From Oxynema aestuarii AP17 (GTDB lineage: Bacteria; Cyanobacteriota; Cyanobacteriia; Cyanobacteriales; Laspinemataceae), in contig NZ_CP051167.1 of the NCBI RefSeq assembly GCF_012295525.1, positions 4,633,501 through 4,697,500 on the forward strand: a stretch of DNA of 64,000 bases. Direction: 5' to 3'. Each line of letters opens with the position of its first letter. Position 1 is the stretch's first letter. Shown piece after piece: positions 1-7,519 of this stretch. Position numbers and translations under genes: made by a program. The notes under the pieces are model-generated. The model did no database searches, was not told where the DNA came from, and worked only from the letters and a program-made list of their open reading frames with translations.

Positions 1-900
1 TTCCGGGAAATGATACATGACCTGTTGATAAAATTCCCGCCAGGCGAGTTCTTTGCGCCAGGTTTCGACCCCTTGGCGGGCTTCGTCGCTGCGACAACGT
101 CCCTCAGCTTCTACGGTGGCGGCCCAGACGGTGCGAATGCCGATCGCCCCGAATTTAAGCGCCGCACTCAGAGAAGAGGTGCCGTTTTGGGCGGGAAAGT
201 TGCGCTGTTCGTCGTAGTCGAAGATGGGGCGATCGCAAAACCATTCCAATTGTTCGCGGGCGGCGTTTTCTCCCGGTTCGAGCAGCAAATCGGCGTCCCA
301 GGTCAATCCCAGTTCGGCTAACTCCGGTAACTCGCGAACCCCGGCGTTGCGGGCGCGTTGTCTCTCACTCTCGCTCAAGGCGATCGCCCCGTCTAACGCG
401 GGAACGGGTTCGGCTTTGTCTCGTTTGGCCCAGTTTTTCCAAAAGGGAGTGTAAACCGTATAGGGTTTATCCGTGGAGGTGCGAATGGCGTCGGGTTCGT
501 GCAGCAGTTGATCCCAGAAGGTGTAAACTTCGATCTTGTCCCTTTCTAAAGCAGTGCGGACGGCGCGATCGCGCTGTTGGGAATACGGTTCGACATCGAG
601 ATTCCAATAGACGGCCCGCGCCCCCAATGCCGAGGCTAATTTGGGGATTCCTTGGTCGGGATTGGCGTGGAGAATCAGTAACTCACTCCCGGCGCGGGTG
701 TAACTTTTTTGTAAATCTTGCAAACAGCCGAGCAGGTATTTTACCCGGGCGGGGGCGATATCGTCAGCTTGCAAAATTTGCGGGTCGAGACAAAAGACGC
801 CGACCACTTTGGCGCTGCGATCGCGCGCTTTCGCCAGTCCGAGATTGTCGCCCAGGCGCAGGTCGCGACGGTGCCAAAACAGGATCGATGGATCGGTCAT
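1..900 (-). CDS. phr: Deoxyribodipyrimidine photolyase (N-terminal 300 codons, cut by window edge)
   Basis: DNA repair flavoprotein that uses light to split cyclobutane pyrimidine dimers. The reverse strand reads MTDPSILFWHRRDLRLGDN from an ATG at 898-900, the classical antenna-domain start of class I photolyases, and stays open to base 1. The last visible residues, WREFYQQVMYHFPE, match the conserved block that opens the FAD-binding domain. So the antenna domain and linker are present, while the rest of the FAD domain and the stop lie outside the window. The short leader carries a TTAGATT heptamer array. Family assignment is firm. The choice of 8-HDF or another antenna chromophore cannot be made from this part. 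Confidence 0.95.
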   Translation of the reverse strand, partial: MTDPSILFWHRRDLRLGDNLGLAKARDRSAKVVGVFCLDPQILQADDIAPARVKYLLGCLQDLQKSYTRAGSELLILHANPDQGIPKLASALGARAVYWNLDVEPYSQQRDRAVRTALERDKIEVYTFWDQLLHEPDAIRTSTDKPYTVYTPFWKNWAKRDKAEPVPALDGAIALSESERQRARNAGVRELPELAELGLTWDADLLLEPGENAAREQLEWFCDRPIFDYDEQRNFPAQNGTSSLSAALKFGAIGIRTVWAATVEAEGRCRSDEARQGVETWRKELAWREFYQQVMYHFPE

Positions 901-914
901 GGGGGAGAGCGGTG

Positions 915-949
915 TTAGATTTGAGATTTTAGATTGTAGATTTTAGATT
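915..949. repeat. TTAGATT heptamer array, five units, in the phr leader
   Basis: Five consecutive 7-bp units (TTAGATT, TGAGATT, TTAGATT, GTAGATT, TTAGATT) lie just upstream of the photolyase start. In the sense of the gene they read AATCTAA/ATCTAAA. The same motif precedes four other genes in the window. Confidence 0.85.
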
Positions 950-1202
950 GTAGGGGGCAGCCTGGGAGGGCGGCAATAGTTGGGTTTTTAGCAAAGGGGT
1001 TCGACGGTAGGCGAGGGGGAGCGATCGGGATTGGAGAGCGCGATCGCCCCGACCGGAATCGAGCGAACGGGAATTCCCCCTAGTAGCTCGGCGAGTTTTG
1101 TCAAAGAATAGAACCGTAGGTCACAATAATTTGAGTAGGACGCCCCTGCGGTACGCCTGCGAAGTTGTGGCCTTCTCAGAATCGCTATAGAGGAAAAAGA
1201 CC
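950..1202. other. Intergenic, no gene seen
   Basis: Divergent spacer between phr and the phasin-like gene. It contains HIP1-type GCGATCGC variants. No open frame here looks like a protein. It should hold the promoters of both flanking genes, but I cannot point to convincing -10/-35 boxes. Confidence 0.5.
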
Positions 1203-1526
1203 GTGGATAGCAATAATCTAATCAAGCAGTTATTAATGATTGGGGTGGGTACCACCTCGCTAGTTGCCGAAAAACTGCGGGAAGTCAGCGACCAATGGGT
1301 GAAAGAGGGCAAACTCAATCCGGAACAAGCCAATACCTTCGTAGACGACCTGATGAAGCAGATGAAGGCGGAACAGGGCAATTTTGAAGCGCATTTAGAA
1401 AGGCAGATGCGCAATGTCATGCAGGATATCGGCGTTCCCCGACAGGCGGAAATGGACGAATTGCGCGGGCGTTTGGATCGTTTGGAGCGCCAAATTCGGG
1501 ATTTAGAAAATAAGTTATGGCGTTAG
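1203..1526 (+). CDS. Phasin-like coiled-coil protein
   Basis: A 107-residue soluble protein. Residues 1-65 form an amphipathic helix-rich stretch of the kind in cyanobacterial proteins annotated as phasin family or PHA-granule associated. Residues 75-107 form a heptad-like coiled coil (LRGRLDRLERQIRDLENKL), suited to oligomerisation. The first codon ATG is preceded by an AGAGGAAAAAG purine run. FKBP follows 85 bp downstream on the same strand. No polyhydroxyalkanoate synthase is nearby, so granule association is a family-based guess. A general coiled-coil scaffold is equally possible. Confidence 0.6.
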   Translation: MDSNNLIKQLLMIGVGTTSLVAEKLREVSDQWVKEGKLNPEQANTFVDDLMKQMKAEQGNFEAHLERQMRNVMQDIGVPRQAEMDELRGRLDRLERQIRDLENKLWR

Positions 1527-1611
1527 ATCGGCGATCGGGATGCGATCGCGCGACCATTGATGAGAGACTAGGAAATCGCAGAGACGTTGAGGCTATAGAG
1601 GAGGACTGATT

Positions 1612-2190
1612 TTGCGAGAAATTTTAATCAGTTTGGGCGTCATGCTGGCGTGCATCGTCGTGCTGGTGGTCGCTCAACTTACCGATCGCGGTGGCGAGGC
1701 GATCGCCGGAGAAACGGAACCCACCCAACCCCAAACCGAGGTCGTACAACCGAAACCCTCGAAACTCGCCGAGCGCTTGATGGCCCCAACCCAAATCGCC
1801 CGCGCCGAGACGAGTGCAACGGAAACATCGGGGGAAACATCCGGGGAGTACGAAACCACTCCTTCAGGTTTGAAGTATAAAGATATCGTCGAAGGAACCG
1901 GAGCCAGTCCCCAGCCGGGGGATACGGTGATCGTTCACTACACCGGGCGCTTGGAAGATGGGACGAAATTCGACAGTTCCCGCGATCGCTCCCAACCGTT
2001 CTCGTTCAAACTCGGTGTCGGACGAGTGATTAAAGGATGGGACGAAGGGATTGCGACGATGAAAGTGGGCGGACAACGAGAATTGGTGATCCCACCGGAA
2101 CTCGCTTACGGCGATCGCGGTGCGGGTGGGGTCATCCCTCCCAACGCCACCTTAGTTTTCGATGTGGAATTACTCCGAATTGGCACTTGA
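1612..2190 (+). CDS. FKBP-type peptidyl-prolyl cis-trans isomerase, membrane-anchored or exported
   Basis: Catalyses cis-trans isomerisation of Xaa-Pro bonds during protein folding. The 192-residue product begins with an uncleaved-looking hydrophobic segment (about residues 4-22), then an acidic/Pro/Thr-rich linker to about residue 82. A complete FKBP domain follows at about 85-192, with the conserved [24 protein letters not shown] and [13 protein letters not shown] blocks. Placement is probably the thylakoid lumen or periplasm. The start is the TTG at 1612 because an ideal GAGGAGG ribosome site lies 7 bp upstream (1598-1604) and no ATG precedes the hydrophobic segment. It ends at a strong terminator. 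Confidence 0.92.
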   Translation: MREILISLGVMLACIVVLVVAQLTDRGGEAIAGETEPTQPQTEVVQPKPSKLAERLMAPTQIARAETSATETSGETSGEYETTPSGLKYKDIVEGTGASPQPGDTVIVHYTGRLEDGTKFDSSRDRSQPFSFKLGVGRVIKGWDEGIATMKVGGQRELVIPPELAYGDRGAGGVIPPNATLVFDVELLRIGT

Positions 2191-2223
2191 ACGAATTCGG
2201 ACTCTAACTTGACGATTCAAGGG

Positions 2224-2251
2224 AAAAACCGGGTTAAAGGCCCGGTTTTTT
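2224..2251. terminator. Bidirectional rho-independent terminator
   Basis: AAAAACCGGG, a 7-nt loop, then CCCGGTTTTTT. The A-tract on the left and T-tract on the right let it serve both FKBP (+) and the convergent SLH gene (-). Confidence 0.9.
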
Positions 2252-2276
2252 GATGTGAAATCAGATGGAAAGCGCT

Positions 2277-4418
2277 CTAAGCCGAAACGATATAAGGAGA
2301 GTCGATCGCCGCCACCTGACCCGTCGCGACCAACGCCTGATAAACCATGGCCGCCACCTCGGCGCGGGTTGCCTGTTGTCGGGGTTCGAGTTGTTCTTGA
2401 TTGGGATAGTTGACGATCAGGCGGTGGCGAACGGCGGTGACCACCGCATCCCGGGCATATTGATGGATCTCGTCTTTATCGACGAATTTATACAGAGACC
2501 CCGAATCGCCGCCGGACAAGCCCAAACCGTTGACTAAGGACAGAACGATCTGAATCCGTTGGACGTTTTCATTCGGCTTGAACGTATCGGCAGTATAACC
2601 GGAGAGGAAACCGCCGCGATAGGCTTTTTGAATCGGTAAATAGCCCCAATAGGTATCCGGGACATCTTGAAAATTCGCCGATTCCCGTTTGGGCGAGGGA
2701 TCGAAGGCTTTGCTGAGGAGGGCGGCATATTGTACCCGAGTCATCGGCGCTTGTGGCTTGAACGTGCCGTCGGGGAAGCCGTTGAGGATGCCGCGATTGA
2801 CCAATTCGACGATAAACGACTGCGCCCAGTGGCCTTGAATATCGCTCAACGGTTCGGGAATCAAGCCACTGGCGGCGACGATGTAGGGGGAGGCGATCGC
2901 CTCAGCTTGACCTTTAGCGACTAAGGTTTGATAGATAACGGCGGCGACTTCGGCGCGGGTAATTTCGCGCATGGGGTTGAGTTCGGTCAGTTCGGGATAG
3001 TTCACCACCAGACCGTTATGGGTGGCGATCGCCAGAATTTCCGTAGCATAGCTGGGGATTTGGGCGCGATCGCGGTAATATCCCAGCAAATTGGTGTTGC
3101 CGTCCCGTAAATTGGCCCCATTCACCAGAGAGACAAACGCCTGCACCCGGGTTAACTTATCGTTCGGGCGAAATGTCCCGTTCGGAAAGCCCGAGAGAAA
3201 ACCCATGCGATTCGCCTTGACGATCGCCTCAAACGCCCAGAAATCCGCATTAATATCCGAAAATTGGCTCGCCTCGCGCTCGAAACGTTCGTCAAACGCC
3301 TTGGCGACGATCGCCGCATATTGCGCCCGGGTCAAACTTTCATCCGGTTTAAAGGTATTGTCGGGAAAACCGCTAATCCATTGGCGATCGACCATCGCTT
3401 GAATAAACCCGGCGGCCCAATGTCCCCGAATGTCCGTTAACGTCGTCCGGACGGGCGGCGGCGTAGAAGACGGCGGTTCCGACTCCGGCGGCGGACTCGC
3501 GGGCGGACTCACGGGGGGCGTTTCCGACGGGTTCGGATTCGGGAGGGGAACCTCACTGGTGACAAATTCCACCGTCCCTTTCACCTTCGCCGGGTTGAGT
3601 TGGTTACCCACGGAAATAATCGTTTGATTGCTCGTACTTTGCAAATCGTAGCCGCCATTGTCGAGAATGATATTCTCGCCGGGATTTTCGCTCGTCCCCA
3701 AATCTGGCAGTGCTTTCGCAATTACGGTAATCCCATCTTGGGCGTTATTTTTAATGTAGTTTTTCCGCAGCACCGGGCGTGCGTCGCCAGAAATCACCAA
3801 ACCGCAGCGATTTTCAATAAATTTATTCCCCGAAATAAGCGGCGCGCTGTTGTCCCCCACGGTCATCCCGTAACCCGTTTTTTGAAAAACATTGCCGCGA
3901 ATTTCGCCTTTTGCATTGCGCGTGCAAGAAATGCCGTTGGCCGAGTTCCCGGAAAAAACATTATTGACGACGATCGCCTTCGCCGTTCCCGTAATAAACA
4001 CCCCTTCCCGGGCCGAACTGGCAAAGGTATTGTTGGCGATGCGCGGCGAAGTCGATTCCACCCAGACGGCGGTTCCGCGACTGGCGGAGTTCGTCACCGA
4101 CACGCCGCACAGTTCGGCCCCCTCGTCGAGACGAACGGCGATATTTTGGCGGGCGAACGAAGGGCTGATATATTCGCCACTCCCAGAAATTAAATAGCCG
4201 TTGCCTTTTTTTGCTTCGTTACCGACCAGTTTGACCCCAGAGGGAACCATGAGGGGAAATTTTTCGCCGTTGTTGCTGCTGTAAGTGGCGCTGGCGAGTT
4301 GCACCGTCGTTCCCGCCGTCGCTTTTTGCAAAGCTTCTGCGATCGTTTTGAGGGGGTCGGCTTCGCTTCCGGAAGCGCGATCGCGACCGATATAAGGATT
4401 GACATAAACGGTAGGCAT
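2277..4418 (-). CDS. DUF1565/right-handed beta-helix surface protein with six SLH motifs
   Basis: A 713-residue protein. The N-terminus (MPTVYVNPYIGRDRASGSE) is a DUF1565 segment leading into a parallel beta-helix of about 270 residues with repeated 'GN.F..N..G' rungs. A Pro/Ser/Glu-rich linker follows. Then come two sets of three S-layer homology motifs, recognisable by DIRGHWA, 'FSDI..DFWA', DIQGHWA, GFPDGTFKP and TRAQYA/TRVQYA. SLH motifs bind cell-wall polymers, so a wall- or S-layer-attached surface protein is expected. I chose the ATG at 4416-4418 because the 42 codons upstream look non-coding. With this start no signal peptide is visible, which is odd for an SLH protein. It converges on FKBP and diverges from the Uma2 gene. 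Confidence 0.85.
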   Translation of the reverse strand: MPTVYVNPYIGRDRASGSEADPLKTIAEALQKATAGTTVQLASATYSSNNGEKFPLMVPSGVKLVGNEAKKGNGYLISGSGEYISPSFARQNIAVRLDEGAELCGVSVTNSASRGTAVWVESTSPRIANNTFASSAREGVFITGTAKAIVVNNVFSGNSANGISCTRNAKGEIRGNVFQKTGYGMTVGDNSAPLISGNKFIENRCGLVISGDARPVLRKNYIKNNAQDGITVIAKALPDLGTSENPGENIILDNGGYDLQSTSNQTIISVGNQLNPAKVKGTVEFVTSEVPLPNPNPSETPPVSPPASPPPESEPPSSTPPPVRTTLTDIRGHWAAGFIQAMVDRQWISGFPDNTFKPDESLTRAQYAAIVAKAFDERFEREASQFSDINADFWAFEAIVKANRMGFLSGFPNGTFRPNDKLTRVQAFVSLVNGANLRDGNTNLLGYYRDRAQIPSYATEILAIATHNGLVVNYPELTELNPMREITRAEVAAVIYQTLVAKGQAEAIASPYIVAASGLIPEPLSDIQGHWAQSFIVELVNRGILNGFPDGTFKPQAPMTRVQYAALLSKAFDPSPKRESANFQDVPDTYWGYLPIQKAYRGGFLSGYTADTFKPNENVQRIQIVLSLVNGLGLSGGDSGSLYKFVDKDEIHQYARDAVVTAVRHRLIVNYPNQEQLEPRQQATRAEVAAMVYQALVATGQVAAIDSPYIVSA

Positions 4419-4640
4419 GATTGAAAACCGAATTGAGATTGATTCAGAATTGCGATGGCAAAAACAATGGAAAAGAATAGAGAGAGGATCGATAAAAAAG
4501 TCTAAATCGTACTGAGGCCGAGCCAATCGACGCAAGGACGACAACGAGAGCGAGCGGGGGAAAGGTTGGCTGGTTTAAACTTTAACCTGGGAAAGAAGAG
4601 TTAAGATAAAATTTGAGTGGCGAATTGAGGAAATCTGGCC

Positions 4641-5381
4641 ATGGTAGCCCCGTCCGAAACCCACATCCACTCGCCAGTTGTTTATCCCGAGCGTGACGGT
4701 CAGCCGATGGCCGACAATACCCAACAGTTTCGCTGGATTACGGTCATTCACTTTAATATCGAGTGGCAGTTTGCAAACGATCCCAACGTGTTTGTCGCCA
4801 GCGATTTATTGTGGTATCCGGTTGAAGGTCAGCCGAAAATTCGCCAAGCACCGGATGTGATGGTGGCGTTCGGACGACCGAAAGGCGATCGCGGGTCGTA
4901 TTTGCAATGGCAAGAAGAGAATATCGCCCCGCAAGTGGTCTTTGAGATCCGTTCTCCCGGGAATCGCCAGAAGGAAATGGATAAAAAACTACTGTTTTAC
5001 GATCGCTACGGCGTGGAAGAATATTATCTTTACGATCCCGATCGCCACGACTTGAGCGGTTGGTTGCGGCGGGAGGGGCGGTTGGAGGCGATCGACAATA
5101 TCGAAACATGGGTCAGTCCGCGCCTGCAAATCCGCTTCGAGTGGACGGAGACCGAGTTAAAACTCGATCGCGCCAATGGCGAACCATTTAGCAGTTACGC
5201 CGAAGTACAAGCACAACTCGATCGCACCCGACAGGCATTAGAAAGCGAACGCCAGCGCGCCGAAAGCGAACGCCAGCGCGCCGAAAGCGAACGCCAGCGC
5301 GCCGAAAGCGAACGCCAGCGCGCCGACCGCCTCGCCGAACGATTGCGCCAAATGGGTATCGATCCCGAAGAATTACAGTGA
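4641..5381 (+). CDS. Uma2 (DUF820) family nuclease-fold protein with coiled-coil tail
   Basis: A 246-residue member of the very large cyanobacterial Uma2 family, which has a restriction-endonuclease-like PD-(D/E)XK fold. The core spans about residues 1-175, with the typical blocks APDVMVAF, VVFEIRSPGNRQKEM, KKLLFYDRYGVEEYYLYDP and LSGWLR. The tail from about residue 190 is a Glu/Arg-rich coiled coil in which ESERQRA is repeated four times. Uma2 proteins have been linked to restriction or mobile elements, but the function of most is unknown. The gene stands alone, divergent from the SLH gene, and is followed by a palindromic hairpin. Confidence 0.88.
   Translation: MVAPSETHIHSPVVYPERDGQPMADNTQQFRWITVIHFNIEWQFANDPNVFVASDLLWYPVEGQPKIRQAPDVMVAFGRPKGDRGSYLQWQEENIAPQVVFEIRSPGNRQKEMDKKLLFYDRYGVEEYYLYDPDRHDLSGWLRREGRLEAIDNIETWVSPRLQIRFEWTETELKLDRANGEPFSSYAEVQAQLDRTRQALESERQRAESERQRAESERQRAESERQRADRLAERLRQMGIDPEELQ
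5241..5324 (+). repeat. Four perfect 21-bp tandem repeats inside the Uma2 gene
   Basis: The units at 5241-5261, 5262-5282, 5283-5303 and 5304-5324 are identical. They encode ESERQRA four times in phase, so copy-number change would lengthen the coiled coil without a frameshift. Confidence 0.95.
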
Positions 5382-5400
5382 GGGAAAACGCACAAAAACA

Positions 5401-5435
5401 AGAGTAGAGACGCACTCGGGTTACGTCTCTACTCT
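5401..5435. repeat. 12-bp inverted repeat (hairpin) after the Uma2 gene
   Basis: AGAGTAGAGACG, an 11-nt loop, then CGTCTCTACTCT. The arms are perfectly complementary. GTAGAGACG-type palindromes are dispersed repeats in many cyanobacteria. It may also stop Uma2 transcription, although a T-run is lacking. Confidence 0.75.
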
Positions 5436-5509
5436 AGGAAAGATGCAACAGGCAATCCACGACGACCGTGGAGCGCCTCATCGAGGAGGCGAGTGCACTA
5501 ACCCGGGGG

Positions 5510-6148
5510 TTAGCAAATCAAATCTCCTAACTCGTCTCGCAGGAACTGGACGCCCGTTTCGACGCCTTCGACTAAAAAGCGTACTTGACCGTAAGCCTTA
5601 TTCAACTGCCGACCTTCGATAATTAATTCTTGGGCCGGAAAGTTTTGAATGACTTCGAGCAGGGAAACTTGACTGTCATCGCTGGCAGAATTGACGATAC
5701 TCGCGCGCAGGGCTTCGATCACCAATCGCCGCGATGGCGGGTGAATTACCTGACCGATTTCATAAAGCACTAATTCCCCGAGGATGAAGTTGAGCGAATC
5801 GTCTAAGATGCCCAAATTCGCGGGAATTTGTGTGGTCAAGACATTGCGGAACAGTTCCGGTTCTTGGTCGGTGACGTTAATAATGAAATTGACCACATTC
5901 GATCGCTCTCCAGTCGTGGCGAACATTTCGAGATCGCTGACTGGAATACTCAAGCGTTGCGGACCGTAAGTCAGAGTGACTTTCTCGACGACTTTCTGTT
6001 GGGCGACCGTGGGGGTCGTGTTGAGGACGACCACGGAGGTGGTGGCCAAAAATACGGCCAGAGCCAGCGCCACCCACTTAAACCATCGTTGAGCAAATCG
6101 TGTCAACCCCTGACGAACGTTCAGCCGTAAAGGAAGACGAAATTTCAT
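5510..6148 (-). CDS. DUF1400 exported protein, copy 2
   Basis: A 212-residue protein. After a basic N-terminus, a hydrophobic signal segment (about residues 25-48, ending near TVAQ) precedes a DUF1400 domain with the diagnostic start VTLTYGPQRLSIPVSDLEMFATTG. In cyanobacteria this domain is usually the N-terminal part of a larger alpha/beta-hydrolase-type protein. Here it is essentially the whole mature protein and no hydrolase core follows. It lies 134 bp downstream of a paralogue in the same orientation, so the pair is probably one operon. The palindrome CTAACCCGGGGGTTAG (5499-5514) overlaps its stop codon. The biochemical role is unknown. Confidence 0.75.
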   Translation of the reverse strand: MKFRLPLRLNVRQGLTRFAQRWFKWVALALAVFLATTSVVVLNTTPTVAQQKVVEKVTLTYGPQRLSIPVSDLEMFATTGERSNVVNFIINVTDQEPELFRNVLTTQIPANLGILDDSLNFILGELVLYEIGQVIHPPSRRLVIEALRASIVNSASDDSQVSLLEVIQNFPAQELIIEGRQLNKAYGQVRFLVEGVETGVQFLRDELGDLIC

Positions 6149-6282
6149 ATTTATTACTCCCGTTCGACGATGGATCTTGGCTCAGTTCTCCAAGAGAGAA
6201 GAGAACCGAGCGCACCCCGTCGAGAGCCAGGATCTGGGGGAGCGACCCCCGAGAACTCCCGACCCGATGGGGTTCGGCGCGA

Positions 6283-6996
6283 TTAGTTGGGCCACGCCAA
6301 GTTCGAGGTCGAAGCGCGACTGAAGGCTTCGAGACTGGGGGCGTCAAAATCAGAAGCAAAATCGCCTTCACAAACGAGGTCGTACATGAAGTTGCTGACG
6401 ACTTCGATCACGGGTCGGACATCTTCGGCGATGAAGCTGATTTTATTGTAAGCTTCGGCGAGGAGCGGACCGTTGACGGAGATGCGATCGACGGGGTAGT
6501 AACGCATGACTTCGAGCAGTTCGATGGTGCCGTCGTCAGCCGCTCGTAACAAGGCTTCGGTGACGTCTTCGACATCTTCGCGCAATCCTTGTTGACCGAT
6601 GACGGGTTCGATGCGAGAGAGGACGTATTGACCGATCGAACTTTGGAGGATTCTTTCGAGAAAATCGCGAGTGACGGGAATTTCTTGATTTAACAAGGTC
6701 CGCAGGTCGCTCGCGTCTTGGTCGGTGACCCCCAAGCGGGTACGGAACACGTCGGGTTCTTCTCCGGTGCGTGCAAAACTTTCTAATTCGTTTAAGGTGA
6801 CATTTTCGCTGGAGCTGCCATAAATCAATAAGATTTCATCGGCAGCGAGGGCGGACGGGGTATGGAAGAAAAAGACTGTCGAACTCACTAAAACAAGTGC
6901 CAGTAAAATAGAGAAATACTTTTGACTGGCACTTTTTAAAATCCGGCTTGTTTTGCGGATGGTTTCACCGAGATCGAACCGAGAAGGAAAAGACAT
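6283..6996 (-). CDS. DUF1400 exported protein, copy 1
   Basis: A 237-residue paralogue of the neighbouring gene. It has a hydrophobic signal segment at about residues 26-51 (ending SALAA), then ILLIYGSSSENVTLNELESFARTG, aligned with the DUF1400 start. Shared downstream features include the 'LLEVM.YYP'/'LLEVIQNFP' block and a Cys near the C-terminus. As in copy 2, the hydrolase core often found after this domain is absent. Tandem duplication followed by divergence is the simple explanation. The region upstream (6997-7465) is its probable promoter region. Confidence 0.75.
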   Translation of the reverse strand: MSFPSRFDLGETIRKTSRILKSASQKYFSILLALVLVSSTVFFFHTPSALAADEILLIYGSSSENVTLNELESFARTGEEPDVFRTRLGVTDQDASDLRTLLNQEIPVTRDFLERILQSSIGQYVLSRIEPVIGQQGLREDVEDVTEALLRAADDGTIELLEVMRYYPVDRISVNGPLLAEAYNKISFIAEDVRPVIEVVSNFMYDLVCEGDFASDFDAPSLEAFSRASTSNLAWPN

Positions 6997-7465
6997 ACCT
7001 TTACTCCTGATACAAAACTCAGATCGATTGGTTTGACGATCTTGACTGCTTTCAGACTAGAGTATACCGTAGGAAACTTTTCTGAAGAAAAGATTGCGAT
7101 TTTGGCGTTCCCCCCTACGAAGATTCACGGAAATCTATAGGGGAGAGGGAGAGGAAGGCGGCTCGGGGTCGGAACGATCGCGCCGTTGACCTTCGATCGC
7201 GCTTCGATCGCGCTTCGATAGTACCATTGGGGATTGAATTTTAGAGCGATCGCCGCCGAAATCGTTACATGGGTAGCGATGGCGGGCGATCGCCCCGGCT
7301 GACGAGAAAGCCCTTTTACCGAACCGCTCGGGATCCGGGGAGGCGATCGCGCCGCGCCATTTCTAGGTGAAAAATGGCTGAGAATTGACGACAACCGGGA
7401 CGGTTCAATTTCTTTAAAAGTTCCCCGTTCTCTTTTATTCCCAAGGCAAAAAATATCAAGACAAA
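6997..7465. other. Intergenic, HIP1-rich, no gene seen
   Basis: About 470 bp dense in GCGATCGC-type octamers. A short reverse-strand open frame (7125-7394) has no domain, no ribosome site and a composition dictated by the HIP1 repeats, so I do not call it. Confidence 0.5.
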
Positions 7466-7504
7466 AAAGAGCGATCGCCTGGACTCGTAGGCGATCGCCC
7501 TCTA
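7466..7504 (-). terminator. Terminator of the DUF3352 gene, built on HIP1 palindromes
   Basis: Reading the reverse strand, AGAGGGCGATCGCCT, a short loop, then AGGCGATCGCTCT is followed by TTTTT. Both arms contain a full HIP1 core, so the genome's most common repeat forms the stem. Confidence 0.8.
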
Positions 7505-7519
7505 ACTTTTAGAAAAGTT

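Noticed and set aside
4419-4544. 42-codon extension of the SLH protein
   Set aside because: It does not look coding and offers no signal peptide. The DUF1565 start at 4418 is better.
7125-7394. 89-residue reverse frame between DUF1400 and DUF3352 genes
   Set aside because: Composition is set by HIP1 repeats. No start signal and no domain.
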